Positions 24,541-32,430 of a stretch of DNA of 34,627 bases are shown here, in pieces; the first letter of the stretch is position 1, and each line of letters starts with the position of its first letter. The notes under the pieces were generated by a model. It made no database searches and was not told where the DNA came from. It worked only from the letters and a program-made list of their open reading frames with translations. The stretch is from Paracoccaceae bacterium. Lineage in GTDB: Bacteria > Pseudomonadota > Alphaproteobacteria > Rhodobacterales > Rhodobacteraceae. The position numbers and the translations under genes are program-made. The stretch is taken from positions 1 to 34,627 of the forward strand of contig JAFGVZ010000133.1 in the NCBI GenBank assembly GCA_016937725.1. Reading direction: 5' to 3'.

Positions 24541-25503
24541 CTAGAGCGCGACCTCTATCGCCGTGCCATTGGCGCGTGCCAGATCGACTGCCTTAGACGC
24601 TACGGCAATGTCCTGCAAGCCAACGCCGGTGCCATCGAACAGCGTGATTTCATCGACACTGCTGCGCCCCGCATGCGTGCCATTGATAACCGCACCGATG
24701 GGGGTGATATCCTCTGCCGTGATCAACCCTTGGGCAATCGCATGCTGCGCCTCGCCAATGGTGATGGATTGCGCGACCTCGTCGGTGAACACGGTCGCGC
24801 GCACCAGAAGCGCCGGTTCCACCTCTTGCTTGCCGATCGTGTCGGTGCCCATGCAAGCAATATGCGTGCCGGGACGGACATGCGCATCCATCAGGCTGGC
24901 GGCGGGGCTGGATGTGATTGTGATGATCACATCTGCCTGCGCGCCCAGATCTTCCAGGCTTACTTCCTCGAAAGGCAGCCCTTCTTCGGCCACGGCGGCG
25001 GCCAAACGGTCCATCATGTCGGGGTGGTAGTTCCACGCCACGACCTTTTCAAATTTACGCTGGCGCAGGGCTGCGCGCATCTGGAACACCGATTGGTGGC
25101 CCGCACCGATCATGCCCAAAACCGATGCGTCGGGCCGCGACAGATGCGCAATGGAAATGGCGGAGGCCGCCGCCGTGCGCAAAGCTGTCAGCAGGTTGCC
25201 GCCCACGGCCGCTTGCAAAATGCCCGTGTCGGGGTCGAACAGGAACACCGTGGATTGGTGGTTGATGATGCCTTTCGCGGCATTGCCGGGGAAATACCCC
25301 CCAGCCTTCACACCCAACTGGCCACCGGCGCGGTCCAGACCGGATTTGAAGCCATATTGCCGCCCTTCGCCCAGCGCCTCGCGCACAACGGGAAAGTTAT
25401 AGGCATCTTCCCGCGCCATGGCGGCAAAGGTGGCTTCAACAGCGTCGAACGCGCTTTGGTCATCGACTAGCCCGCCAATGGCGGATTCGGGCACGATCCA
25501 CAT
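24541..25503 (-). CDS. bhcD: Iminosuccinate reductase (BhcD)
   Basis: A 320-residue protein of the ornithine cyclodeaminase/mu-crystallin family. In the beta-hydroxyaspartate cycle this enzyme reduces iminosuccinate with NADH to L-aspartate, closing the cycle. Visible features are GVKAGGYFPGN with Lys66 in the substrate pocket, NLLTALRTAAAS with Arg109, and the Rossmann loop GMIGAGHQS (about 130-138). Family membership alone would allow other imine reductases, but its place as the last of bhcA-B-C-D makes the assignment strong. The ATG at 25503 follows AGGAGG by seven bases. Two palindromes lie in the 120-bp gap separating it from bhcC. Confidence 0.92.
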   Translation of the reverse strand: MWIVPESAIGGLVDDQSAFDAVEATFAAMAREDAYNFPVVREALGEGRQYGFKSGLDRAGGQLGVKAGGYFPGNAAKGIINHQSTVFLFDPDTGILQAAVGGNLLTALRTAAASAISIAHLSRPDASVLGMIGAGHQSVFQMRAALRQRKFEKVVAWNYHPDMMDRLAAAVAEEGLPFEEVSLEDLGAQADVIITITSSPAASLMDAHVRPGTHIACMGTDTIGKQEVEPALLVRATVFTDEVAQSITIGEAQHAIAQGLITAEDITPIGAVINGTHAGRSSVDEITLFDGTGVGLQDIAVASKAVDLARANGTAIEVAL

Positions 25504-25541
25504 GGGACAGCCTCCTGTAAGTTCTGTTCGCAGAGGAAGAG

Positions 25542-25562
25542 GCCCCGGATCAAGTCCGGGGC
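25542..25562. repeat. Palindromic element, copy 1 in the bhcC-bhcD gap
   Basis: Arms GCCCCGGA (25542-25549) and TCCGGGGC (25555-25562) enclose the loop TCAAG. It matches the palindromes at 25581-25603 (inverted orientation) and 1860-1886 over most of its length. It lies in the transcribed gap between bhcC and bhcD and may form a hairpin in the mRNA. Confidence 0.75.
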
Positions 25563-25580
25563 GCGGAGAGAGAGTGCTCA

Positions 25581-25603
25581 GGCTCCGGACCTGATCCGGA
25601 GCC
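25581..25603. repeat. Palindromic element, copy 2 in the bhcC-bhcD gap
   Basis: Arms GGCTCCGGA (25581-25589) and TCCGGAGCC (25595-25603) enclose CCTGA. On the complementary strand the loop reads TCAGG, so it lies in opposite orientation to copy 1 eighteen bases away. The paired, inverted arrangement recalls REP/BIME-like elements. There is no T run, so a terminator role is unlikely. Confidence 0.75.
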
Positions 25604-25623
25604 TCGCGGTCATCTGGGCCGGG

Positions 25624-26787
25624 TTAGTATGCCTTGCCGCGCGCGCTGACGGGCCAGACGGTTTCGACCTTGCCATTCCGCACGCCGACATACCAGTCGT
25701 GCACGTTGCAGGTCGGGTCGCAATGGCCGGGTACCAGTTTCAGCTTGTCGCCCACTTTCAGCACACCTTCTGGGTCCGCGACCACGCCATGCTCGTCCGA
25801 GCATTTGACGTATTTCACATCGTCACGGCCATAAATCACCGGCAGGCCGCTATCGACCGATTGCGCTTTCAAACCGGCATCGACAATCGCTTTGTCGGCT
25901 TTTGCGTGGCTCATGACCGAGGTCAGGATGAACAGCGCATTCTCCCACTCGCTCTGGTCAATGCGCTTGCCGTCCTTGTCGAGGATGCGACCATAATCGG
26001 CATCCATGAACGCGTAGGAACCGCACTGAAGCTCGTTATACACGCCCGAATTCGATTCGAAGTAATACGACCCGGTGCCACCGCCGCCGACGATGTCGCA
26101 TTCCAGCCCTTCGGCCTTCAGACCCTCGACCGCGTCACGCACCATCCCGATGGCGATATCGACCTTGGCCTTGCGCTCGTCGTAGCTGTCCATGTGCTGC
26201 ATCGCGCCCTGATAGGCTTGGATGCCCGCAAATTTCAGACCCTCAGCGGCATCCACCGCCTTGGCAATCTCGATCACGGCTTCGGTGGTTGTCACACCGC
26301 AGCGGCCCGCGCCGCAGTCAATCTCGACCAAGCATTCGATCTGTGTGCCATGCTTGACCGCCGCCGCCGACAGGTCGGCCACATTGGTCACGTCATCCAG
26401 ACAGCAGATCGCGCGCGCGCCCAGTTTCGGGATGCGCGCCAAACGGTCGATCTTGGCCGGGTCGCGCACTTGGTTCGAGACCAACACGTCCTTGATGCCG
26501 CCACGTGCGAAAACTTCCGCTTCGGACACCTTCTGGCAGCAAACGCCACAAGCGCCGCCAAGCGACTCTTGCAGCTTGGCCACATCCACGGATTTGTGCA
26601 TCTTGCCATGCACGCGGTGACGCATGCCGTGTTCGCGGGCATAGTCGCCCATTTTCTTGATGTTGCGCTCCAGCGCGTCCAGGTCCAGCACTAGGCAGGG
26701 CGTCTGGATATCCGCTTCGTCCATCCCCGGCAGCGCGGGAACGTCAAAGCCAACTTCAAGCCCTTCGAATTTCGTCGGTGCGTTCAT
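25624..26787 (-). CDS. bhcC: Beta-hydroxyaspartate aldolase (BhcC)
   Basis: A 387-residue PLP enzyme of the D-threonine aldolase-like (DSD1) family. In the cycle it condenses glycine with glyoxylate to (2R,3S)-beta-hydroxyaspartate. The N-terminal alanine-racemase-like barrel has RVHGKMHKS with Lys62 as the PLP lysine, and the substrate-side segment DCGAGRCGV (about 170-178). The C-terminal HCDPTCNVHDWYVGVR carries the His and Asp expected to hold the divalent metal. It starts 22 bases after the bhcB stop with AGGGG upstream. Length and neighbours match the Paracoccus denitrificans enzyme. Confidence 0.94.
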   Translation of the reverse strand: MNAPTKFEGLEVGFDVPALPGMDEADIQTPCLVLDLDALERNIKKMGDYAREHGMRHRVHGKMHKSVDVAKLQESLGGACGVCCQKVSEAEVFARGGIKDVLVSNQVRDPAKIDRLARIPKLGARAICCLDDVTNVADLSAAAVKHGTQIECLVEIDCGAGRCGVTTTEAVIEIAKAVDAAEGLKFAGIQAYQGAMQHMDSYDERKAKVDIAIGMVRDAVEGLKAEGLECDIVGGGGTGSYYFESNSGVYNELQCGSYAFMDADYGRILDKDGKRIDQSEWENALFILTSVMSHAKADKAIVDAGLKAQSVDSGLPVIYGRDDVKYVKCSDEHGVVADPEGVLKVGDKLKLVPGHCDPTCNVHDWYVGVRNGKVETVWPVSARGKAY

Positions 26788-26809
26788 TTTGTTTACCCCT
26801 GTTGTTCGG

Positions 26810-27781
26810 TCAACCTGCCATCCAAGGCAGCTTGTCCAGATCCACGTTGCCCCCCGTCACGATCACGCCGACACGTTTGCCGCGGAACACTTCGGGGTTC
26901 TTTATGATGGTCGCCAGCGGCACAGCGCAGGACGGTTCCATCACGATTTTCATGCGCGCCCAAGTCAGGCGCATCGCGTCGATGATTTCCTCTTCCGTCG
27001 CGGTCAGGATATCGGTCACATTGTTCGACACAAAATGCCACGTGTTTTCTTTCAGCGGCACTTTCAACCCATCGGCGATGGTATTGGGAGAATCGTCTGC
27101 AATGATATGTCCTGCCTTGAAGCTGCGATAGGCGTCGTCCGCCTGTTCGGGTTCTGCGGCATAGATCTCGACATGCGGCGCGATGTTGGACAGCGTCAGG
27201 CAGCAGCCCGACACCATGCCACCGCCGCCGATGGGCGCGATCACGGCATCCAGCCCCTCGACCTGTTCCATCAATTCGCGCGAGCAGGTGGCTTGGCCTG
27301 CGATCACGCGCGGGTCATTATAGGGATGCACGAAATCCGCCCCGGTGCGCGCCTGCACTTCGGCAAAGACCGCTTCGCGCGAGGTGGTCGACGGTTCGCA
27401 TTCGGTAATCGTGCCACCATAGCCGATCACAGCGTCTTTCTTGGCCTGCGGCGCGGTGCGCGGCATGACCACATGGCACGGAATGCCCCGACGCCCGGCC
27501 GCATAGCTGAGCGACAAGGCATGGTTGCCACTGGAATGGGTAGCAACGCCAAGGGCGGCTTCCTCATCGCTCAGGCCGAACACGGCGTTCGACGCGCCGC
27601 GCACCTTGAAGGCACCGGCTTTCTGGAAATTCTCGCATTTGAAGAACAGGTCTGCCCCGGTCAACTTGTTCATGAATTCCGAGGTCAGGATCGGTGTGCG
27701 ATGGATATAGGGCTTGATCCGTTCATGCGCGGCGATCACGTCATCGAATGTCGGAAGCGGTCTTTCGGCTTGGTCTTTCAT
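26810..27781 (-). CDS. bhcB: Beta-hydroxyaspartate dehydratase (BhcB)
   Basis: A 323-residue PLP enzyme of the serine/threonine dehydratase family. In the cycle it removes water from (2R,3S)-beta-hydroxyaspartate to give iminosuccinate. The PLP lysine is Lys59 in KAGAFKVRGAS; the phosphate-binding segment is GGGGMVSG and the substrate loop SSGNHALSLSYAAG. The ATG at 27781 is preferred, with GGGGG just upstream; a GTG at 27826 would extend the frame through the hairpin that follows bhcA. Clear fit to its cluster; catabolic threonine dehydratase activity is the alternative if the context were ignored. Confidence 0.93.
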   Translation of the reverse strand: MKDQAERPLPTFDDVIAAHERIKPYIHRTPILTSEFMNKLTGADLFFKCENFQKAGAFKVRGASNAVFGLSDEEAALGVATHSSGNHALSLSYAAGRRGIPCHVVMPRTAPQAKKDAVIGYGGTITECEPSTTSREAVFAEVQARTGADFVHPYNDPRVIAGQATCSRELMEQVEGLDAVIAPIGGGGMVSGCCLTLSNIAPHVEIYAAEPEQADDAYRSFKAGHIIADDSPNTIADGLKVPLKENTWHFVSNNVTDILTATEEEIIDAMRLTWARMKIVMEPSCAVPLATIIKNPEVFRGKRVGVIVTGGNVDLDKLPWMAG

Positions 27782-27802
27782 GTCACCCCCTGATGTTGCG
27801 AG

Positions 27803-27841
27803 GCCAGTGGTAGCAGGCGGTTTCACCTTGCCACCACTGGC
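27803..27841 (-). other. Stem-loop between bhcA and bhcB
   Basis: Perfect 9-bp arms GCCAGTGGT (27803-27811) and ACCACTGGC (27833-27841) enclose a 21-base loop that itself contains short complementary pieces. There is no T run. It begins just after the bhcA stop and ends upstream of the bhcB ribosome site, so it may stabilise the bhcA mRNA end or tune bhcB translation (inference). Confidence 0.55.
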
Positions 27842-27850
27842 GATGTATCT

Positions 27851-29041
27851 TTAGGCAGCCTTGGCGATTGCTTCTGCGGTTGTGCCACGAAGATAGTCCT
27901 GCGCGGCGGCAACGCCACTGCCAAGCTTCACGGGCCAGCCCAGATCGGCCATACACATTTCGGCCGTGGCCAGACCTGCCAGCAGCATGGCATCTGTCAG
28001 GCTGCCCAGATGGCCAATACGGAACAGCTTACCCGAAACTTCGCCCAAGCCAACACCGAAGGCCACGCCGTATTTGCTGGCGGACAGCGTGACAAGGTCG
28101 GTGCCGTTGAAGCCTTCGGGGGCCATGACTGCGCTGACAGTGTCGGAATACAGCTCCGGCCGTGCGGCACAAAGCTTCAGCCCCCAACCGCCCGCAGCGC
28201 GGCGCGTCGCCTCTGCCAAGCGGTGATGACGGGCATAGACATTGTCCAAGCCTTCCGCTTTCAGCATGGCGATGCTGGCGGCCAGACCGTTGATCAGGCC
28301 GACGGGCGGCGTATAGGGGTAGCCCCCAGCCGCATAGCCTTTCAGCATATCGCCGAAATCGAAGAAAGTGCGCGGCAGTTTCGCGGTGTCGCGTGCCGCC
28401 AGCGCCTTGGGCGAGATTCCCAGAATGGCTAGGCCAGCAGGCAGCATGAACCCCTTTTGCGAGCCCGCGACCGCGATATCGACGCCCCAAGCGTCCATAT
28501 GAAACGGCATGGAGGCTATCGAGCTGACGCCATCGACCATGAACAGTGCCGGGTGACCAGCCTTGTCCATCGCGGCGCGCAGCGCGCCAATGTCAGAGCG
28601 CACGCCGGTTGCGGTCTCGTTGTGCGTGGCCAGAACGGCCTTGATGGAATGATCCTTGTCGGCAGCCAGCGCCGCGCCCATGGCGTCTGCCGGGCAGCCT
28701 TCGCCCCATGGGGCTTCGATGATCTGCACGTCCAGGCCATGACGTTGGCACAGGTCAATCCAGCGGTGGCTGAACATACCGTGGCGTGCGGCCAGAACCT
28801 TGTCACCCGGCGACAGCGTGTTGCTGATCGCGGCTTCCCAGCCACCCGTGCCGGTCGAGGGCAGGATGATCACCTCTCCCGCGCTCATGCCAAGCACTTC
28901 TTTCACACCCGCAACGGCGGGCTTGAACACCGCCGCGAAAGCAGGCGAACGGTGGTCGATTGTTGGCATGTCACAAGCCTTGCGCAGGCTTTCGGGCATG
29001 TTGGTCGGGCCGGGAATAAAAACCGGGTTTTGCAAGGACAT
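27851..29041 (-). CDS. bhcA: Aspartate-glyoxylate aminotransferase (BhcA)
   Basis: A 396-residue class V aminotransferase. In the cycle it transfers the amino group of aspartate to glyoxylate, giving glycine and oxaloacetate. PLP contacts are visible as Asp170 in FMVDGVSS and Lys196 in AGSQKGFMLP; the N-terminus IPGPTNMPESLR and STGTGGWEAA (62-71) are typical of the serine/alanine-glyoxylate aminotransferase branch. GGAGGGG lies ahead of the ATG at 29041. It is the first gene of bhcABCD and is read from the promoter region shared with bhcR. Without the cluster it would be called serine-glyoxylate aminotransferase. Confidence 0.94.
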   Translation of the reverse strand: MSLQNPVFIPGPTNMPESLRKACDMPTIDHRSPAFAAVFKPAVAGVKEVLGMSAGEVIILPSTGTGGWEAAISNTLSPGDKVLAARHGMFSHRWIDLCQRHGLDVQIIEAPWGEGCPADAMGAALAADKDHSIKAVLATHNETATGVRSDIGALRAAMDKAGHPALFMVDGVSSIASMPFHMDAWGVDIAVAGSQKGFMLPAGLAILGISPKALAARDTAKLPRTFFDFGDMLKGYAAGGYPYTPPVGLINGLAASIAMLKAEGLDNVYARHHRLAEATRRAAGGWGLKLCAARPELYSDTVSAVMAPEGFNGTDLVTLSASKYGVAFGVGLGEVSGKLFRIGHLGSLTDAMLLAGLATAEMCMADLGWPVKLGSGVAAAQDYLRGTTAEAIAKAA

Positions 29042-29087
29042 CTGATCCCCTCCATTTTGTTGAGGCTGTCATCACACCTTTACAGAC

Positions 29088-29202
29088 ATTTTTCAATTTT
29101 TTTGAAAAATTATTGCCATACGTGAAAAAAGCCGATTTTATGTTATCTATCAGTGGGTAAGGTTTTTCACTCTGCTTTCTGCGCTGCGGCACTATGAAAA
29201 AA
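29088..29202. promoter_or_regulatory. bhcA-bhcR intergenic control region with five putative BhcR half-sites
   Basis: The 169-bp gap is unusually A/T-rich. It contains a perfect palindrome with 9-bp arms (ATTTTTCAA at 29088-29096, TTGAAAAAT at 29102-29110) and three further copies of the same half-site: TGAAAAA at 29123-29129, TTTTTCA at 29163-29169 and TGAAAAA at 29195-29201. The second and third of these single sites bracket GTGAAAAA...TTTTTCAC. For bhcR, a -35 TTGCCA (29113-29118) and a -10 TTTTAT (29136-29141), 17 bases apart, can be drawn, with one half-site in the spacer. For bhcA, a TTGAAA -35 within the palindrome is plausible. BhcR binding to this gap is known for P. denitrificans; the motif itself is my reading. 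Confidence 0.7.
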
Positions 29203-29210
29203 GGTGGACT

Positions 29211-30038
29211 ATGACACAAATTTCCCGGCGGGGGCGACCCCGCGCCTTCCAAGACAAGACCGCCCAAAACACCATTCAATCCTTGGATCGGGCCATGGCG
29301 ATTCTGGAACATTTGTCGCGCTCCGAAGGCATGACCTTGTCCAACCTTGCCACCGCCTGCGGGCAGTCCACAGCGACGGTCTACCGTGTGCTGGTTACGC
29401 TGCAACAGCGCGACATGGTCGATCTGGACCCGGCGGGACAGGTTTGGCATGTGGGGGTTGGGACGTTTCGGGCAGGCACATCTTTTCTGCGCCGCACCTC
29501 GCTTGTGGAACGCGCGCGCGCGCCCATGCAGGCGCTCATGCGCGACAGCGGCGAAACCGCCAATCTGGGTGTGGAACAAAAGGACGAGGTTCTGTTCCTG
29601 ACACAGGTCGAAACCCACCAAGCGATTCGCGCCTTCTTTCCCCCCGGCACCATCGGCCCCATGCATGTGTCGGGCATTGGCAAGGCGCTGCTGGCTTGGT
29701 TCGACGATGCGCGCGTGGTGCAGGTGGTCGAACGGCGCGGTTTGCAAGCCTTCACGCCCGCCTCGCTGACCACGCTTAGCGATCTGCGCGCCGATTGCGC
29801 CCAGACGCGGGCGCGCGGTTTCGCCTTTGACGATGAGGAACGCGCGATCGGCATGCGCTGCATCGCCGCGCCCATTTTCAACCCTTATGGCGAACCGGTC
29901 GCGGGTGTGTCTGTCTCTGGCCCGGCCTTTCGTCTGGACAAGGACAATTTGGACCGGATCGGCGCGCTTGTGGTGCAGACCGCCGCGCAAATCACAGCGG
30001 CAACAGGGGGTGTGGTGCCCGTGGCGAAAGCGGTTTGA
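29211..30038 (+). CDS. bhcR: IclR family transcriptional regulator of the bhc genes (BhcR)
   Basis: A 275-residue regulator. Residues about 18-80 form the IclR winged helix (SLDRAMAILEHLS, TLSNLATACGQSTATVYRVLVTL). Residues about 95-265 form the effector domain, with GPMHVSGIGKALLAW near 147-161 and IGMRCIAAPIFNPYGEPVAGVSVSGP near 213-238, both diagnostic of IclR. It is divergent from bhcA, the same layout as in P. denitrificans, where glyoxylate controls DNA binding. AGGTGG precedes the ATG at 29211. One half-site copy (29195-29201) lies right before its ribosome site, which suggests autoregulation. Confidence 0.93.
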   Translation: MTQISRRGRPRAFQDKTAQNTIQSLDRAMAILEHLSRSEGMTLSNLATACGQSTATVYRVLVTLQQRDMVDLDPAGQVWHVGVGTFRAGTSFLRRTSLVERARAPMQALMRDSGETANLGVEQKDEVLFLTQVETHQAIRAFFPPGTIGPMHVSGIGKALLAWFDDARVVQVVERRGLQAFTPASLTTLSDLRADCAQTRARGFAFDDEERAIGMRCIAAPIFNPYGEPVAGVSVSGPAFRLDKDNLDRIGALVVQTAAQITAATGGVVPVAKAV

Positions 30039-30120
30039 CATACCCGACTTTTTTTGTCATCTTTATTTCAGAGCCAGCCGCGAGGTCAGCCAACCCCGTT
30101 TCTGACCCATGAGAGATGCC

Positions 30121-30282
30121 ATGAACGCCTATACCCGCTTCGTTCCCGAAACCGAACCTTCCGCCCCCGTCCATGATGTCTACAGCCTGACACGCGGCGG
30201 CAATCTGGCGCAGATCGTGTTGGATGGGAAAACCTACCATTTGCGCATTACCCGCGCGGGCAAACTGATCCTGACGAAATGA
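30121..30282 (+). CDS. hemP: Hemin uptake protein HemP
   Basis: A 53-residue protein ending in LVLDGKTYHLRITR-type sequence (here IVLDGKTYHLRITRAG followed by KLILTK), the signature of the HemP family. Such proteins help iron/haem uptake or its regulation in proteobacteria; the mechanism is not fully settled. A GAGAG lies upstream of the ATG at 30121. The gene stands alone between bhcR and the amino acid transporter, with a terminator straight after. I found no clear Fur or Irr box in the 82-bp gap upstream, which contains only a T-rich run. Confidence 0.88.
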   Translation: MNAYTRFVPETEPSAPVHDVYSLTRGGNLAQIVLDGKTYHLRITRAGKLILTK

Positions 30283-30309
30283 AAACAGGGGCCAAACGGC
30301 CCCCGTTTT
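30282..30309. terminator. Bidirectional terminator between hemP and bztD
   Basis: Near-perfect stem AAAACAGGGGCC (30282-30293) with GGCCCCCGTTTT (30298-30309), one mismatch and a 4-base AAAC loop. The arms carry the A and T runs, so it ends both the hemP transcript and the convergent bzt transcript. Confidence 0.85.
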
Positions 30310-30329
30310 GCATTTGAAAGACAGTAATA

Positions 30330-31124
30330 TCAGTGACCCAAAATCTGGCTCAGGAACAGCTTGGTGCGGTCCGATTGTGGGTTGTTGAAGAACTCTTTGG
30401 GTTCATTCTGCTCGACGATCTGGCCTTGATCCATGAAAATCACCCGGTTCGCCACCGCCTGCGCGAAGCCCATTTCATGCGTCACGCACAGCATGGTCAT
30501 GCCCTCTTCAGCAAGGCTGATCATGGTATCCAACACTTCTTTAATCATTTCCGGGTCCAACGCCGACGTGGGTTCATCGAACAACATGATGCGCGGCTTC
30601 ATGCACAGCGAGCGCGCAATCGCCACACGCTGCTGCTGCCCGCCCGACAATTGGCCGGGATACTTGTTCGCCTGTTCGGGGATCTTCACCTTTTCCAGAA
30701 AATGCATGGCCGTTTCCTCGGCCTCGCGCTTGGGAACCTTGCGCACCCAAATGGGCGCAAGGGTGCAGTTTTCCAGAATGGTCAGATGCGGGAACAGGTT
30801 GAAATGCTGGAACACCATCCCGACCTCTGACCGGACCTTGTCGATATTCTTCAGATCGCCCGTCAGCTCGGTGCCATCCACGATAATCTGGCCCGCCTGA
30901 TGCTCTTCCAGCCGGTTGATGCAGCGGATGAGCGTGGACTTGCCCGACCCGGAGGGGCCACAGATCACGATCCGTTCGCCCGCATAGACGGTCATGTTTA
31001 TATCGCGCAGCACGTGGAACGACCCATACCACTTGTTCATGCCGTTGATCTGGATCGCCAGCTCGTCACTGACCTGCATCTTGCTGGTGTCGATATTGCG
31101 TTCTGCGACAGCATTCTCTGACAT
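30330..31124 (-). CDS. bztD: Amino acid ABC transporter ATP-binding protein (BztD/AapP)
   Basis: The ATPase subunit (264 residues) of a polar amino acid ABC importer. Walker A is GPSGSGKST (56-64), the signature LSGGQQQR (159-166) and Walker B MLFDEP (180-185). The C-terminal half has the usual H-loop in VTHEMGFAQ. It belongs to the Glu/Gln/Asp/Asn branch seen as BztD in Rhodobacter capsulatus and AapP in rhizobia. AAGGA lies ahead of the ATG at 31124. It is the last gene of the operon, twelve bases after bztC, followed by the terminator shared with hemP. Confidence 0.95.
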   Translation of the reverse strand: MSENAVAERNIDTSKMQVSDELAIQINGMNKWYGSFHVLRDINMTVYAGERIVICGPSGSGKSTLIRCINRLEEHQAGQIIVDGTELTGDLKNIDKVRSEVGMVFQHFNLFPHLTILENCTLAPIWVRKVPKREAEETAMHFLEKVKIPEQANKYPGQLSGGQQQRVAIARSLCMKPRIMLFDEPTSALDPEMIKEVLDTMISLAEEGMTMLCVTHEMGFAQAVANRVIFMDQGQIVEQNEPKEFFNNPQSDRTKLFLSQILGH

Positions 31125-31136
31125 TAGACAGATTCC

Positions 31137-32429
31137 TTACCTATGGTCGGTCTTCAGCTTGCGTTCCAGATACATGGAATAGCGCGACATGCTGAAGCAG
31201 AAGATGAAGAACAAGGCCCCGATGAATATGAACAATTCCCAGTAGATGCCGGTCCAAGCCGTGTCGGCGCGGATAGCATTCGACAGCCCAAGCGGGTCCA
31301 GAAGCCCGATGAACACCACCAGCGTGGTATCCTTGAAGAGCGAGATGAAGGTGTTCACGATGCCGGGGATCGAGATTTTCAGCGCCTGCGGCATGATGAT
31401 CAGGCGCTGTGCTTTCCAGTAATCCAGCCCCAGCGCATCCGCCGCCTCATATTGGCCCTTGGGAAGCGCCGCCAGACCGCCGCGAATGACCTCTGCCATA
31501 TAGGCGGCGGCGAAGAGCGTGACCATGATGATGACGCGCAGGATAAGGTCGAAATTCGTGCCCGGCGGCAGAAAATAGTTCAACAGCAGCGACGCGGTGA
31601 ACAGCAGCGTAATCAGCGGCACACCACGGATGAATTCGATGAACACCACGCAAACGGTTTTCACGAACAACATATCCGATTGCCGCCCAAGAGCCAGCAG
31701 GATGCCCAATGGAAGGGACAGCGAAATCCCCGTCACACCGATGGTCAGTGAAATCAGGAAACCGCCAAAGGCTTCTGAGCGCACGAATTCCAACCCGATG
31801 GGTGCGATGGAATACATCACCGCATCGAACGGACCGGCCAGCAAGAACCACCATGCAAGGGCTGCCGCAACCGCGCCAATTACGCTGACCAGTGCTGACA
31901 CTTTGGCCAACAAACGGAAAGCGATGTAGCCCGCCACAAAGCCCAAAAGCGCGGAAATCGGGAACCAGACCGACCCACCCCAAAGCAAGTGATAGCCAAT
32001 GAACGGGAACAACCCCGAGAAATACAGCATCTTGCGCGGCAATTCCGCAAACAGGATCGGTGCCAGCGCCACAAGCAGCAGCAAAAGCGCCAAAACCGGG
32101 CGCCAGTAATGCTCTGGCGGGTAGAAGCCGAACAAAAGCTGATGCCAACGATCGGTAATCACGGCAAAACAGGCACCCGGCGCACCGTCCAGAATTGCGC
32201 GGCATTCGCGCAGCGAATCGGCATTCCAGATGGAATTCAGCAGCCACGGCCCAATAGAGGACACGATGTAGACAACAACCGCCAATGCCAGCAAAGTCAG
32301 AATGCTGTTCAGAACCGACGAGAACAGGTTCTCGCGCAGCCATTTCACAATGCCGCGTTCGGTCACGGGGGGTTCTTGCTGCCCAAGCATGGTCTCGCGC
32401 ACATAGCTGATGGGTTTGGTATCACTCAT
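31137..32429 (-). CDS. bztC: Amino acid ABC transporter permease (BztC/AapM)
   Basis: A 430-residue permease of the HisM type with several extra N-terminal membrane spans, as usual for BztC/AapM. The C-terminal core has the EAA coupling loop ADALGLDYWKAQRLIIMPQALKIS (about 335-358), preceded by EFIRGVPLITLLF. It forms the membrane channel together with BztB. It begins two bases before the bztB stop region ends (bztB ends at 32431), so the two are tightly coupled. The long N-terminal extension with periplasmic loop is a family trait, not an oddity. Confidence 0.94.
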   Translation of the reverse strand: MSDTKPISYVRETMLGQQEPPVTERGIVKWLRENLFSSVLNSILTLLALAVVVYIVSSIGPWLLNSIWNADSLRECRAILDGAPGACFAVITDRWHQLLFGFYPPEHYWRPVLALLLLLVALAPILFAELPRKMLYFSGLFPFIGYHLLWGGSVWFPISALLGFVAGYIAFRLLAKVSALVSVIGAVAAALAWWFLLAGPFDAVMYSIAPIGLEFVRSEAFGGFLISLTIGVTGISLSLPLGILLALGRQSDMLFVKTVCVVFIEFIRGVPLITLLFTASLLLNYFLPPGTNFDLILRVIIMVTLFAAAYMAEVIRGGLAALPKGQYEAADALGLDYWKAQRLIIMPQALKISIPGIVNTFISLFKDTTLVVFIGLLDPLGLSNAIRADTAWTGIYWELFIFIGALFFIFCFSMSRYSMYLERKLKTDHR

Positions 32430-32430
32430 C

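Noticed and set aside
25699-26694. Plus-strand open frame of 331 codons over bhcC
   Set aside because: Antisense to an intact BhcC with PLP and metal residues; no recognisable domain.
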